DNA of 64,000 bases from Streptomyces hayashii (GTDB lineage Bacteria > Actinomycetota > Actinomycetes > Streptomycetales > Streptomycetaceae): contig NZ_JAHHIU010000081.1 in assembly GCF_024539815.1 (NCBI RefSeq), positions 78,874 to 142,873 of the forward strand, written 5' to 3'. Shown here one piece after another: positions 1 to 8,546 of this stretch. The notes under the pieces were generated by a model. It had not been told where the DNA came from. It ran no database searches and worked only from the letters and a program-made list of their open reading frames with translations. Both the position numbers and the translations under genes were made by a program. Each line of letters starts with the position of its first letter. Positions within the stretch are counted from its first letter, which is position 1.

Positions 1-1
1 A

Positions 2-553
2 GGGCGGGCCACCACCTCCGCGAAGATCGTGGTGGCGGGTGGCTTCGGCGTGGGCAAGACCACGTTCGTGGGCGCCGTCTCCGAGATCAACCCGCTGCGC
101 ACGGAGGCCGTGATGACGTCCGCGAGCGCGGGCATCGACGACCTCACCCACACCGGGGACAAGACCACCACCACGGTGGCCATGGACTTCGGCCGCATCA
201 CGCTCGACCAGGACCTGATCCTCTACCTGTTCGGCACCCCGGGCCAGGACCGGTTCTGGTTCATGTGGGACGACCTGGTGCGCGGCGCCATCGGCGCCGT
301 GGTGCTGGTGGACACGCGGCGGCTGGCCGACTGCTTCCCCGCGGTCGACTACTTCGAGAACAGCGGTCTGCCGTTCGTCGTCGCCCTCAACGGTTTCGAC
401 GGTCAGCAGCCCTACCAGCCCGAAGAGGTGCGCGAGGCGCTGCAGATCGGCCCGGACACCCCGATCATCACGACGGACGCCCGGCACCGCTCGGACGCCA
501 AGAGCGCGCTGATCACGCTGGTCGAGCATGCGCTCATGGCACGACTGCGGTAA
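2..553 (+). CDS. cvnD: Conservon small GTPase CvnD, 5' end outside window
   Basis: This is a Ras/MglA-like GTP-binding protein of the conservon type, the switch component that acts with CvnA, CvnB and CvnC at the membrane. The P-loop GGFGVGKTT and the switch region GTPGQDRFWF are visible. The reading frame is open to the window edge. The matching complete copy at 5426 starts about 20 residues before the P-loop, so only the extreme N-terminus is missing here. In the stretch of 174 residues that can be compared, it differs from that second copy at only about six conservative positions. It is the last gene of its operon and is followed by a hairpin. In S. coelicolor two conservons also lie in tandem next to accB, so this probably corresponds to cvnD1 (inference from memory). 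Confidence 0.9.
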   Translation, partial: GRATTSAKIVVAGGFGVGKTTFVGAVSEINPLRTEAVMTSASAGIDDLTHTGDKTTTTVAMDFGRITLDQDLILYLFGTPGQDRFWFMWDDLVRGAIGAVVLVDTRRLADCFPAVDYFENSGLPFVVALNGFDGQQPYQPEEVREALQIGPDTPIITTDARHRSDAKSALITLVEHALMARLR

Positions 554-711
554 CTTTCAACAATCCGGTGCCGTACGGCAGTTGTCGTAGACGCTTCGGA
601 GCCGGCTGTGGCCTTTGACACGGTCGGCTCCGGTGTTCATAACGTTTCGGCAGAGGAATCGGCGGAAACCGCCACGCGTCGCGGTCGCCTGGTCTCACTG
701 TGCGCACGAAG

Positions 712-731
712 GCCCCGTCTTTTGACGGGGC
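712..731 (+). terminator. Hairpin terminator after first cvnD
   Basis: GCCCCGTC-TTTT-GACGGGGC forms an 8-bp perfect stem with a 4-base loop, followed by the T-containing tract TCGTTCTATTT. It lies about 160 bases past the stop of the first cvnD and before the next cvnA, and should separate the two conservons. Confidence 0.75.
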
Positions 732-929
732 TCGTTCTATTTGACCGTTTTATCTGGGGTTTACATCACGTCGAACCCATCCTTTCCCATGTTTGGAAGA
801 GGACTGGTCGTCGTGCTGGAATGCCTGAACTGCCCAATAGTCAATGACGTACTCATGGTCGATGGCTGACCGGGCTCTGAGACACTGCGGCACGACGAAG
901 GTGCCGACCGCCGAGAGGTTGTTGGTCGA
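732..929. other. Intergenic leader before cvnA
   Basis: The gap between the first cvnD and cvnA is about 376 bases. Besides the hairpin at 712-731, it has an unusually AT-rich patch at about 735-765 that could hold the cvnA promoter. No -35/-10 pair with convincing spacing was found. No gene was recognised here. Confidence 0.4.
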
Positions 930-3900
930 GTGAGGCGAAGCAAGAAAAGTCCCGAGCCGGCGGCGCGGGGCAACTTCACCCCGCCGCCGCGCGGAGCGGC
1001 GACCGCCCCTGCGCCCGGCTCGGAGCCGACGGCCGCGCCCGCGAAGAGCGGCGGCCGTCTCTCCCCGCGCAACTGGCGGGTGCCGACCCGGCTGAACGCG
1101 ATTCTGCTCATACCCGTGGTGGTCGGCCTGGTCATGGGCGGCTTCCAGGTGAAGAGCTCGATCGACACCTGGCAGGAGGCCGAGGACGCGGAGAACACCG
1201 CGCGTCTGGTGCGGGCCGCGCTGAGCTACGGCGACGCGCTCTACAAGGAACGCGACATCTCCGCCGCGCCCCTGCTCGCCGGCAAGAAGGACGACGCCAC
1301 GGTCACGGCGTCCCGCAAGGCCACCGACGCCGCCGCCGACGCCTTCGACGCGGCCGCGCAGAACATGCCGGCCAAGCCCGGCCTTGAGCGCAGGCTGAAG
1401 CTGTTCCGCGTCACCGAGACCAAGCTGCCGACGCTGCGCGCGGCCGCCTACACCTCCAAGCTCACCGGCGTGCAGACCGAAGAGGGCTACACCCAGGTCG
1501 CGCACCCGCTGATGGAGTTCTCGAACGAGCTCGGTCTGGGCACCGGAAACATCACCTCCTACGGCCGTACCGTCTACGCCATCTCGCTGACCAAGGCCGC
1601 GCTCTCCCTGGAGCGCTCCATCGGCATGCACCTGCTGATCAAGCCGGGCCCGCAGGACACCGACTTCGCCAAGCAGAAGGTGTCCCTCTCCTCGTACGCC
1701 TACCTTGAGGGCATCGCCGTCGAGGAGTACATCGGCGGCGGCACCGAGGCCGACGCCAAGCGCCTGGCCGACGCGTCGGCGAAGATCAAGAGCGATGGCG
1801 CCGCGCTGGCCGCCGAGCAGAAGCAGAAGGACCCGGACTACGTTCCGCCGCCGTCCGACCCGACCACGATGGTCGGCGCGATCTCCACGATGGAGACGAA
1901 GTCGGGCGCGGAGCGCGCCGGTCTCGCCGAGAAGGGCATCAGCAAGGAGAACTGGTGGGCGGTCACCACGCTGAAGTACGACGCCTACCGGCAGATCGAG
2001 TCGGACATGGCCGACAAGGCCGTGACCGAGGCCTCGGACATCGCCGCTGACGCCAAGACGTCCGCGATCATCACCGGCGCCGCCGTCGTCGTCGCCCTGC
2101 TCCTGGCGTTCATCCTCGCCGGCGCCGTGGCCCGTCAGATGAGCCGCGCGATGCGCCAGCTGCGCAACGCGGCCTTCGGCATCGCCGAGCAGCGGCTGCC
2201 GATGCTGGTCGACCAGCTCTCGCGGACCGACCCCGGACGCGTGGACACCCGCGTCCAGGCCATCCCGATCACCACCACGGACGAGATCGGCGAAGTCGCC
2301 CGCGCCTTCGACCAGGTCCACCGCGAGGCCGTCCGGCTCGCCGCCGAGCAGGCGCTGCTGCGGGGCAACATCAACGCGATCTTCACCAACCTCTCGCGCC
2401 GCAACCAGTCCCTGATCGAGGGCCAGCTGACCCTGATCACCGACCTGGAGAACAACGAGGCCGACCCGGACCAGCTGGAGAACCTCTTCCGGCTGGACCA
2501 CCTCGCGACCCGTATGCGCCGCAACGGCGAGAACCTCCTGGTCCTCGCGGGCGAGGAGCCGGGCCGCCGCTGGGACCAGCCGGTCCCGCTGGTCGACGTG
2601 CTGCGCGCCGCCTCCTCCGAGGTGGAGCAGTACGAGCGCATCGAGCTGTCGGGAGTCCCGGAGGCCGAGATCCACGGCCGCGCCGTGACCGACCTCGTGC
2701 ACCTGCTCGCGGAGCTGCTGGAGAACGCCACCACGTTCTCCTCCCCGCAGACCAAGGTCCGCGTGACCGCCACCCGTCTGCCCGACGGCCGGGTCATGAT
2801 CGAGATCCACGACAAGGGCATCGGCCTGACCGCCGAGGACTTCGCGGACATCAACCACAAGCTGGCCAACCCGCCGACGGTGGACGCCGCGATCTCGCAG
2901 CGCATGGGCCTGTTCGTGGTCGGCCGGCTGTCCGACCGGCACGGCATCCGCGTCCAGCTGCGTCCCTCGGGCGAGCAGGCGGGCACCACCTCGCTGGTCA
3001 TGCTGCCGGACGCCATCACCCACGGCGGCGGTGGCGAGCAGCAGCAGTCGCGCGACGACTTCACGGTCTCGCAGATCATCCCCGAGCAGCAGCAGAACTT
3101 CGGCGGCGAGGACTTCAACACCGGTCTGCCGATGCGCACGGCCGCCGAGCTGGGCTTCGACGACAGCCGCTACGAGGTCCCGGACGACATCCGTGAGCTG
3201 GACCCGGTGGGCCGCTCCCTGCTGCGCGAGGAACGGCGCGCGGCGCTGGAGACCCAGCCGGAACAGCCGGACCAGCAGCCCGGCCAGCAGGCCCAGCACC
3301 CCGGCCAGCACAACCAGCACGGCCAGCACAACCAGCACGGCCAGCAGACCCAGCAGCAGCCGGTCGAGGCCGCTTCCTACGGCGAGGGCTTCGACGCCGA
3401 CCGCCGACCGGAGTACGACGCCGGGCAGCAGGGCTACGACCCCGCGCAGAACGGCGCTCAGAACGGCTACGACGGCAACGCCACCGGCTATGCCGACCGG
3501 CCCGGGTCGTTCGACCAGCAGACGGCGTACGAGGAGCAGCAGCGCCCGGCGTACGACGACCAGTACTTCGGTCAGAACGGCGGCCTGCCGCAGAACGACG
3601 CGTTCTCCACGAACGGCGGTCTGCCGCAGAACGACGCCTTCACGTCGAACGGCGGCTACCCGGACCCCGCGTATGCGGAGCCCGCGCAGCCCGTCCGGGA
3701 GGAGCGGGCGGCGCCTGCCGCCGGCGCCTCCGAGGGCTTCCAGCCCTACGAGGAGCAGCAGCCGTACCAGGACGACTGGCCCCAGCAGAACGGTCACACG
3801 AACGGTTACCAGAACGGTTACCCGGACCAGTACGCTCCGGAAGCGGAATCCGTGCAGGCCGCTGACGCGGGCGAGCAGAACCGCGTAGGCTTCGACCGTC

Positions 3901-4337
3901 CGGGACCGACCCCTTCCGCCCCCCATGCGCTGACCGAAGCCGGTCTGCCTCGCCGCGGATCCACCGCAAGCGGTGCGAACGGCGCTCGGCCCGCGAAGCA
4001 GGACGCGTCGGCCACCACCACCGAGGGCGGCGGCGGCAGCGACGTCTGGCGATCGGCGAACGACGAGCGCTGGCACCAGGCCTCCGCTCTGAAGAAGCCC
4101 AAGGCGGGCGGGGTCACCTCTTCCGGCCTGCCGCGGCGGGTGCCCAAGGCCAACCTGGTCGAGGGCGCCGCCGAGAACACCCCTCAGGGCGGCCCACAGG
4201 TCTCCCGCGCCCCGGAGGACGTCCGAGGCAGGTTGAGCAACCTGCGACGGGGCGTCCAGCGCGGACGCAACGCAGGAAGCAGTGAAACGAACGGCCAGGG
4301 CCTCGGTCCTGACAGCACCTACAACCAGGAGCGTTAG
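930..4337 (+). CDS. cvnA: Conservon sensor histidine kinase-like protein CvnA
   Basis: This is a 1135-residue membrane sensor, the signal input of the conservon. A basic, Pro/Ala-rich N-terminus precedes a first membrane segment at about residues 54-72. A long extracytoplasmic region resembling nitrate/nitrite-sensing (NIT) domains follows, then a second membrane segment at about 383-405, a HAMP-like linker and an HATPase_c fold at about 580-700 (ELLENATTFSSP as N-box, DKGIGL as G1 box). The remaining 400 residues are Gln/Asn/Gly/Pro-rich low complexity, including QHNQHGQ repeats, and are probably disordered. A typical phospho-acceptor H-box is not obvious, as is usual for CvnA. The GTG start at 930 opens with MRRSKKSPEP. 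It begins a four-gene operon; cvnB follows two bases after its stop. Confidence 0.9.
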   Translation: MRRSKKSPEPAARGNFTPPPRGAATAPAPGSEPTAAPAKSGGRLSPRNWRVPTRLNAILLIPVVVGLVMGGFQVKSSIDTWQEAEDAENTARLVRAALSYGDALYKERDISAAPLLAGKKDDATVTASRKATDAAADAFDAAAQNMPAKPGLERRLKLFRVTETKLPTLRAAAYTSKLTGVQTEEGYTQVAHPLMEFSNELGLGTGNITSYGRTVYAISLTKAALSLERSIGMHLLIKPGPQDTDFAKQKVSLSSYAYLEGIAVEEYIGGGTEADAKRLADASAKIKSDGAALAAEQKQKDPDYVPPPSDPTTMVGAISTMETKSGAERAGLAEKGISKENWWAVTTLKYDAYRQIESDMADKAVTEASDIAADAKTSAIITGAAVVVALLLAFILAGAVARQMSRAMRQLRNAAFGIAEQRLPMLVDQLSRTDPGRVDTRVQAIPITTTDEIGEVARAFDQVHREAVRLAAEQALLRGNINAIFTNLSRRNQSLIEGQLTLITDLENNEADPDQLENLFRLDHLATRMRRNGENLLVLAGEEPGRRWDQPVPLVDVLRAASSEVEQYERIELSGVPEAEIHGRAVTDLVHLLAELLENATTFSSPQTKVRVTATRLPDGRVMIEIHDKGIGLTAEDFADINHKLANPPTVDAAISQRMGLFVVGRLSDRHGIRVQLRPSGEQAGTTSLVMLPDAITHGGGGEQQQSRDDFTVSQIIPEQQQNFGGEDFNTGLPMRTAAELGFDDSRYEVPDDIRELDPVGRSLLREERRAALETQPEQPDQQPGQQAQHPGQHNQHGQHNQHGQQTQQQPVEAASYGEGFDADRRPEYDAGQQGYDPAQNGAQNGYDGNATGYADRPGSFDQQTAYEEQQRPAYDDQYFGQNGGLPQNDAFSTNGGLPQNDAFTSNGGYPDPAYAEPAQPVREERAAPAAGASEGFQPYEEQQPYQDDWPQQNGHTNGYQNGYPDQYAPEAESVQAADAGEQNRVGFDRPGPTPSAPHALTEAGLPRRGSTASGANGARPAKQDASATTTEGGGGSDVWRSANDERWHQASALKKPKAGGVTSSGLPRRVPKANLVEGAAENTPQGGPQVSRAPEDVRGRLSNLRRGVQRGRNAGSSETNGQGLGPDSTYNQER

Positions 4338-4338
4338 T

Positions 4339-4761
4339 GTGAGCCCGATGAGCCAGGCGGCACAGAACCTGAACTGGGTGATCACCAACTTCGTGGACAA
4401 CACCCCGGGGGTGTCCCACACCGTGGTGGTCTCCGCCGACGGACTCCTTCTGGCGATGTCCGAAGGCTTCCCCCGCGACCGTGCCGACCAGCTCGCAGCC
4501 GTCGCCTCCGGTCTGACGTCCCTGACGGCAGGCGCCTCCCGGATCTTCGAGGGCGGCAGCGTGAACCAGACGGTTGTGGAGATGGAGCGGGGATTCCTCT
4601 TCCTCATGTCCATCTCGGACGGCTCCTCGCTCGCCGTACTCGCTCATCCCGAGGCGGACATCGGTCTCATTGGGTACGAGATGGCCCTTCTGGTGGACCG
4701 GGCGGGTTCGGTCCTGACGCCCGACCTTCGTGCGGAGCTCCAAGGGAGCCTTCTCAACTAA
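4339..4761 (+). CDS. cvnB: Conservon Roadblock/LC7-domain protein CvnB
   Basis: This 140-residue roadblock/LC7 (MglB-like) protein is expected to act as regulator or partner of the CvnD GTPase. The whole protein is one domain: LNWVITNFVDNTPGVSHTVV begins it and GLLLAMSEGFPRD is the characteristic central strand-loop. The GTG at 4339 is preferred because AGGAG at 4327-4331 is seven bases upstream. The ATG at 4348 is the alternative, and an in-frame extension reaching back to 4282 overlaps cvnA and is not credible. It lies directly after cvnA and is probably translationally coupled to it. Confidence 0.9.
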   Translation: MSPMSQAAQNLNWVITNFVDNTPGVSHTVVVSADGLLLAMSEGFPRDRADQLAAVASGLTSLTAGASRIFEGGSVNQTVVEMERGFLFLMSISDGSSLAVLAHPEADIGLIGYEMALLVDRAGSVLTPDLRAELQGSLLN

Positions 4762-4857
4762 CAGCGGGACGGTGCGTTTTGGCGTCCTGAGGCCGTAGGG
4801 TTTCGGGACGCGGCTTCCACGTGATGGGCGCCAGGCACAGTCGGAGGAGGAGAGAGA

Positions 4858-5445
4858 GTGGCAACACCCCCAGGCGGTTCCAATTCGGGTAACTGGTCGT
4901 ACGGCCCTGCCCAGGGCCACGGCGACGGTTCCCAGAACCCGAACCGTTACGACTTCCCCTCCGCGCCCAGCCAGCAGCGGCCGTACTCGCCCCAGGGACC
5001 CCAGGGTCCCGGGCCGTCACCGTACGACCAGCCGCAGGCGCCGCGCATCCAGCCCGTGCAGCCGCATCGCCGCACCCCCGAGGCGGCGCCCGCAGGGGCG
5101 GCGAACAACCCGCTGGTGCGTCCGTACGCCATGACCGGCGGCCGGACCCGCCCGCGTTACCAGCTCGCCATCGAGGCGCTGGTGCACACCACCGCGCAGC
5201 CGCACCAGATGCAGGGCCAGCTGCCCGAGCATCAGCGGATCTGCAACCTCTGCCGAGAGATCAAGTCGGTCGCCGAGATCTCGGCGCTGCTGACCATCCC
5301 TCTCGGCGTGGCCAGGATCCTCGTCGCCGACTTGGCGGAGGCGGGACTGGTCGCCATCCATCAGCCCGGCGGCGACGAGAGCGCCGGCGGCCAGCCAGAC
5401 GTGACACTGCTCGAAAGGGTGCTCAGTGGACTTCGCAAGCTCTAG
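4858..5445 (+). CDS. cvnC: Conservon DUF742 protein CvnC
   Basis: This 195-residue DUF742 protein is the third conservon component. Residues 1-85 are a Gly/Pro/Gln-rich, probably disordered tail. The conserved domain starts at about VRPYAMTGGRTRPR and continues through a winged-helix-like segment (HQRICNLCREIKSVAEISAL) to the end. The GTG start has a very strong purine-rich ribosome site (GGAGGAGAGAGAG) immediately upstream. Its last 20 bases overlap the start of cvnD, the tight coupling typical of these operons. Confidence 0.9.
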   Translation: MATPPGGSNSGNWSYGPAQGHGDGSQNPNRYDFPSAPSQQRPYSPQGPQGPGPSPYDQPQAPRIQPVQPHRRTPEAAPAGAANNPLVRPYAMTGGRTRPRYQLAIEALVHTTAQPHQMQGQLPEHQRICNLCREIKSVAEISALLTIPLGVARILVADLAEAGLVAIHQPGGDESAGGQPDVTLLERVLSGLRKL

Positions 5446-6007
5446 CGGGGGTCCCTCCCGCTCCACCACTTCCGCGAAGATCGTGGTGGCGGGCGGCTTC
5501 GGCGTGGGCAAGACCACGTTCGTCGGGGCTGTTTCGGAGATCAATCCGCTGCGCACCGAGGCCGTCATGACGTCCGCGTCGGCGGGCATCGACGACCTCA
5601 CCCACACCGGGGACAAGACGACCACCACGGTCGCGATGGACTTCGGCCGCATCACCCTGGATCAGGACCTGATCCTCTACCTCTTCGGCACGCCCGGCCA
5701 GGACCGCTTCTGGTTCATGTGGGACGACCTGGTACGCGGCGCCATCGGTGCGATCGTGCTCGTCGACACCCGCCGTCTCGCCGACTGCTTCCCCGCGGTC
5801 GACTACTTCGAGAACAGCGGCCTCCCCTTCGTCATCGCGCTGAACGGCTTCGACGGCAACCAGCCGTACAACCCCGACGAGGTGCGCGAGGCGCTGCAGA
5901 TCGGTCCGGACACCCCGATCATCACGACGGACGCCCGCCATCGCGCCGACGCCAAGTCCGCGCTGATCACCCTGGTGGAGCACGCGCTGATGGCCCGCCT
6001 GCGGTAG
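5426..6007 (+). CDS. cvnD: Conservon small GTPase CvnD, second copy
   Basis: This 193-residue MglA/Ras-like GTPase is the output switch of the second conservon. The P-loop GGFGVGKTT is at about residues 24-32 and the switch II region contains GTPGQDRFWF. The GTG start at 5426 lies inside the 3' end of cvnC (20-base overlap). It is about 97% identical to the partial copy at the window start over the shared length, which suggests tandem duplication with constraint or gene conversion. It ends the conservon and faces accE; two hairpins fill the convergent gap. Confidence 0.92.
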   Translation: MDFASSSGGPSRSTTSAKIVVAGGFGVGKTTFVGAVSEINPLRTEAVMTSASAGIDDLTHTGDKTTTTVAMDFGRITLDQDLILYLFGTPGQDRFWFMWDDLVRGAIGAIVLVDTRRLADCFPAVDYFENSGLPFVIALNGFDGNQPYNPDEVREALQIGPDTPIITTDARHRADAKSALITLVEHALMARLR

Positions 6008-6030
6008 CGCCGCCCTCCCCCGCACAGCCG

Positions 6031-6056
6031 AAGGCCCCCTCCACCGAGGGGGCCTT
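6031..6056 (+). terminator. Terminator after the conservon
   Basis: The perfect stem GGCCCCCTC / GAGGGGGCC (6033-6041 with 6046-6054) has the loop CACC, is flanked by AA and TT that extend the pairing, and ends in TTTCGTG. It lies 25 bases after the cvnD stop. Confidence 0.85.
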
Positions 6057-6095
6057 TCGTGTCGTGCGGGTGGGCGCCCGCCCAGCCCATGCCGA

Positions 6096-6125
6096 AGGGG
6101 GCCCACCCGGGCGGGTGGGCCCCCT
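6096..6125. terminator. Hairpin between convergent cvnD and accE
   Basis: A 13-bp perfect stem (6096-6108 with 6113-6125, core GGGGGCCCACCC) with loop GGGC sits just 3' of accE on the reverse strand. It most likely terminates accBE transcription and can work in both directions. Confidence 0.75.
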
Positions 6126-6144
6126 CAGGGACGTGCGGGCGGGT

Positions 6145-6336
6145 TCAGCGCCAGCTGTGCGGGGCGCGGAAGCCGCCTTCGCGTTCCAGGCGGCGCCAGC
6201 CGGCCCGGGGACGGGTGCGGTGCACGGTGGGCTCGGAGGGGCGGGCGGCCGCGCGAGCCAGGAGGATCGCCGTGATGGCGGCGACTTCCTCGGGCTCGGC
6301 ATGGCCCTTCTCGACGCGGATGTCGGGAGCGTTCAT
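6145..6336 (-). CDS. accE: Acyl-CoA carboxylase epsilon subunit AccE
   Basis: This 63-residue protein is the small activating subunit of actinobacterial acyl-CoA carboxylase; it binds the beta (carboxyltransferase) subunit. It has the usual layout: a short helical, acidic N-terminal half (EPEEVAAITAILLARAAA) and a basic aromatic C-terminus (WRRLEREGGFRAPHSWR). It lies 66 bases downstream of accB on the same strand, as in other streptomycetes, and is surely cotranscribed. The biotinylated alpha subunit AccA is not in the window. Confidence 0.88.
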   Translation of the reverse strand: MNAPDIRVEKGHAEPEEVAAITAILLARAAARPSEPTVHRTRPRAGWRRLEREGGFRAPHSWR

Positions 6337-6402
6337 GGTCTCAGTCTCCGTGGATGAGGTTTCCGCAGGGAATCCGGCGGGTTGCTCGTGAGGTCCGTCG
6401 GG

Positions 6403-8007
6403 TTACTGCGGGGGGTTGCCGTGCTTGCGCGAGGGCAGGTCCGCGTGCTTGGACTGCAGCATGGCCAGGGACCTGACGAGGACCTCGCGGGTCTCGGCGG
6501 GGTCGATGACGTCGTCGACCAGGCCGCGCTCGGCCGCGTAGTACGGGTGCATCAGCTCGGACTTGTACTCCTTGACCATGCGGGCCCGCATGGCCTCGGG
6601 GTCCTCGGCCTCGGCGATCTGACGGCGGAAGATGACGTTGGCTGCGCCCTCGGCGCCCATCACGGCGATCTCGTTCGTCGGCCAGGCGTAGGTGAGGTCG
6701 GCTCCGATGGACTGGCTGTCCATGACGATGTAGGCACCTCCGTACGCCTTGCGCAGGATCAGCGAGATCCGGGGCACGGTCGCGTTGCAGTAGGCGTACA
6801 GCAGCTTCGCACCGTGCCGGATGATTCCACCGTGCTCCTGGTCGACGCCGGGCAGGAAGCCGGGTACGTCCAGAAGAGTGATGATCGGGATGTTGAAGGC
6901 GTCGCACATCTGCACGAAGCGCGCGGCCTTTTCGCTGGCCTCGATGTCCAGGACGCCCGCGAGGGACTGCGGCTGGTTGGCCACGATGCCGACGACCTGA
7001 CCGCCGAGCCGGGCCAGGGCGCAGATGATGTTGCGCGCCCAGCGCTCGTGGACCTCCAGGTACTCGCCGTCGTCGACGATCTCCTCGATGACCTTGGTCA
7101 TGTCGTACGGACGGTTGCCGTCGGCCGGGACCAGGTCGAGCAGGACGTCGCCGCGGCGCTCGGCCGGGTCGGCGGAGTCGACGCGCGGCGGGTTCTCGCG
7201 GTTGTTCTGCGGCAGCAGCGACAGGAGGTAGCGCACCTCCGCGATGCAGGTCTCCTCGTCGTCGTACGCGAAGTGGCAGACGCCGGAGGTCTCGGCGTGC
7301 ACGTCCGCGCCGCCGAGGCCGTTCTGGGTGATCTCCTCGCCGGTGACCGCCTTGACCACGTCCGGCCCGGTGATGAACATCTGCGAGGTCTCGCGGACCA
7401 TGAAGACGAAGTCGGTGAGGGCGGGGCTGTAGGCCGCGCCGCCCGCGCAGGGGCCCAGCATCACGCTGATCTGCGGGATGACTCCGGACGCCCTGGTGTT
7501 GCGCTGGAAGATGCCGCCGTAGCCGGCGAGCGCCGAGACGCCTTCCTGGATACGGGCGCCGGCGCCGTCGTTGAGGGAGACCAGCGGAGCTCCGGCCGCG
7601 ATGGCCATGTCCATGATCTTGTGGATCTTGGTGGCGTGGGCCTCGCCCAGGGCCCCGCCGAAGATACGGAAGTCATGGGCGTAGACGAAGACGGTGCGGC
7701 CCTCGACCGTGCCCCAGCCGGTGATGACACCGTCGGTGAAAGGCTTCTTGGCCTCCAGGCCGAACCCGGTCGCCCGGTGCCGGCGCAGCTGCTCGACCTC
7801 CTGGAAGGATCCCGGGTCGACCAGCAGCTCGATCCGCTCCCGGGCGGTCAGCTTGCCCTTGGCGTGCTGCGCCTGGGTCGCCTTCTCGCTCGGGCCGGCC
7901 AACGCCTGGGCACGGATCTCGTGCAGCTCGGCCACGCGGCCGCGCGCGTCCGTGGGCTCCGAGGGCTCCGCGGTCGGCTCACCCGTCGTCTCTTCCAAAA
8001 CGGTCAT
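6403..8007 (-). CDS. accB: Acyl-CoA carboxylase beta (carboxyltransferase) subunit AccB
   Basis: This 534-residue carboxyltransferase moves CO2 from biotin on AccA to acetyl- or propionyl-CoA, giving malonyl- and methylmalonyl-CoA for fatty acids and polyketides. The crotonase-like N and C halves carry the oxyanion-hole segments GAGARIQEG and GPCAGGAAYSPA in the first half, and GGIIRHGAKLLYAY in the second. At the specificity position it has RKAYGGAYIVMDS, with Ile at about residue 427. Structural work on the Streptomyces enzymes links Ile here to use of acetyl- as well as propionyl-CoA (AccB), and Asp to propionyl-CoA only (PccB). The ATG start gives MTVLEET. Confidence 0.93.
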   Translation of the reverse strand: MTVLEETTGEPTAEPSEPTDARGRVAELHEIRAQALAGPSEKATQAQHAKGKLTARERIELLVDPGSFQEVEQLRRHRATGFGLEAKKPFTDGVITGWGTVEGRTVFVYAHDFRIFGGALGEAHATKIHKIMDMAIAAGAPLVSLNDGAGARIQEGVSALAGYGGIFQRNTRASGVIPQISVMLGPCAGGAAYSPALTDFVFMVRETSQMFITGPDVVKAVTGEEITQNGLGGADVHAETSGVCHFAYDDEETCIAEVRYLLSLLPQNNRENPPRVDSADPAERRGDVLLDLVPADGNRPYDMTKVIEEIVDDGEYLEVHERWARNIICALARLGGQVVGIVANQPQSLAGVLDIEASEKAARFVQMCDAFNIPIITLLDVPGFLPGVDQEHGGIIRHGAKLLYAYCNATVPRISLILRKAYGGAYIVMDSQSIGADLTYAWPTNEIAVMGAEGAANVIFRRQIAEAEDPEAMRARMVKEYKSELMHPYYAAERGLVDDVIDPAETREVLVRSLAMLQSKHADLPSRKHGNPPQ

Positions 8008-8290
8008 GTAGTGACCTTACGAAGTCCGCCAAGGAAAGAGTGACGTCGACTCCGTACAGTCCTCGGAGCGTTTTCCTGGTACCCCTGAACAGAACCCGGC
8101 CGGCACGCAGCCGTTCCGACTGCTCAGAGGGCCGGACGGTTGTAGGGGTCACACAAACCCCGCCACTGAGACCCGGCTCACATTTCGCGCCGCACCTGCC
8201 CTCCCCGGGGTGAACCGGCAGCGCCGGACGGCGGCCGGCCGCCCCCTCGGCGGCGAGGCGGAGGCTCCGCGAATCCCCGCCCCGATTAAG

Positions 8291-8319
8291 TTGAAAGTTG
8301 AACGGAATGGGTCTACAGT
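8291..8319 (+). promoter_or_regulatory. Likely vegetative promoter of the injection-system operon
   Basis: TTGAAA at 8291-8296 and TACAGT at 8314-8319 are separated by exactly 17 bases, close to the main-sigma-factor consensus. They lie in an AT-rich island that contrasts with the surrounding sequence. The predicted start site near 8326 would leave a leader of about 58 bases before the ATG at 8384. The rest of the accB-to-8384 gap (8008-8290) shows no gene. Confidence 0.6.
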
Positions 8320-8337
8320 CGTTCCTGTCAGCTCATT

Positions 8338-8354
8338 GAAGATTAAACATCTTC
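8338..8354 (+). promoter_or_regulatory. Inverted repeat in the leader of the injection-system operon
   Basis: GAAGAT-TAAAC-ATCTTC is a perfect 6-bp dyad just downstream of the predicted transcription start and 29 bases before the first ATG. It is AT-rich in a GC-rich genome. It could be a repressor operator or an RNA hairpin in the leader. Confidence 0.5.
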
Positions 8355-8383
8355 CTCCCTCCTCCGTCCCCAAGGAGCACACC

Positions 8384-8545
8384 ATGGGCATCTTCGGCCG
8401 CAAGAACACCGACGAGACCGCCTCCGCCGCCCCCACCGCCACCACCGCGGACGCCGGCCCGCCGATCGACCTGAACGCGCTGAAACGCGAACTGGTCGAC
8501 GACCTGATGCGCCAGTTGCGCAACGAGTTCGAGCGCGGAGGCTGA
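8384..8545 (+). CDS. Small Afp6-like protein, first gene of the injection-system operon
   Basis: This 53-residue protein (MGIFGRKN start) has an Ala/Thr-rich linker and an amphipathic C-terminal helix (LKRELVDDLMRQLRNEFER). The ATG at 8384 is chosen because AAGGAG lies six bases upstream; the frame continues upstream to 8210 but has no signal there. Its size, its helical C-terminus and its place just before the LysM protein match the small Afp6/DUF5908-type gene that precedes afp7 in contractile injection clusters. That match is inferred from context, not from clear sequence identity. The next gene begins one base after its stop. Confidence 0.7.
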   Translation: MGIFGRKNTDETASAAPTATTADAGPPIDLNALKRELVDDLMRQLRNEFERGG

Positions 8546-8546
8546 C

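Noticed and set aside
3240..3360. Short tandem DNA repeats in the 3' half of cvnA that could look like a CRISPR-like or satellite array
   Set aside because: They encode Gln/His/Asn-rich QHNQHGQ units in the correct frame of cvnA. They are low-complexity coding repeats without spacers.
750..4613. Reverse-strand open frame of about 1287 codons opposite cvnA and cvnB
   Set aside because: It is the mirror of a GC-rich coding strand. Its composition (Arg/Val/Gly/Leu-rich, no domain) and exact overlap with the well-supported cvnA mark it as a shadow frame. The same applies to other long opposite-strand frames, for example 14121-16388, 21602-23758 and 30280-32817.
8210..8383. Upstream extension of the first injection-operon gene to 8210
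   Set aside because: It would be Arg/Pro-rich without similarity, would swallow the promoter-like signal and dyad, and has no ribosome-binding site. The ATG at 8384 has AAGGAG at the right distance.
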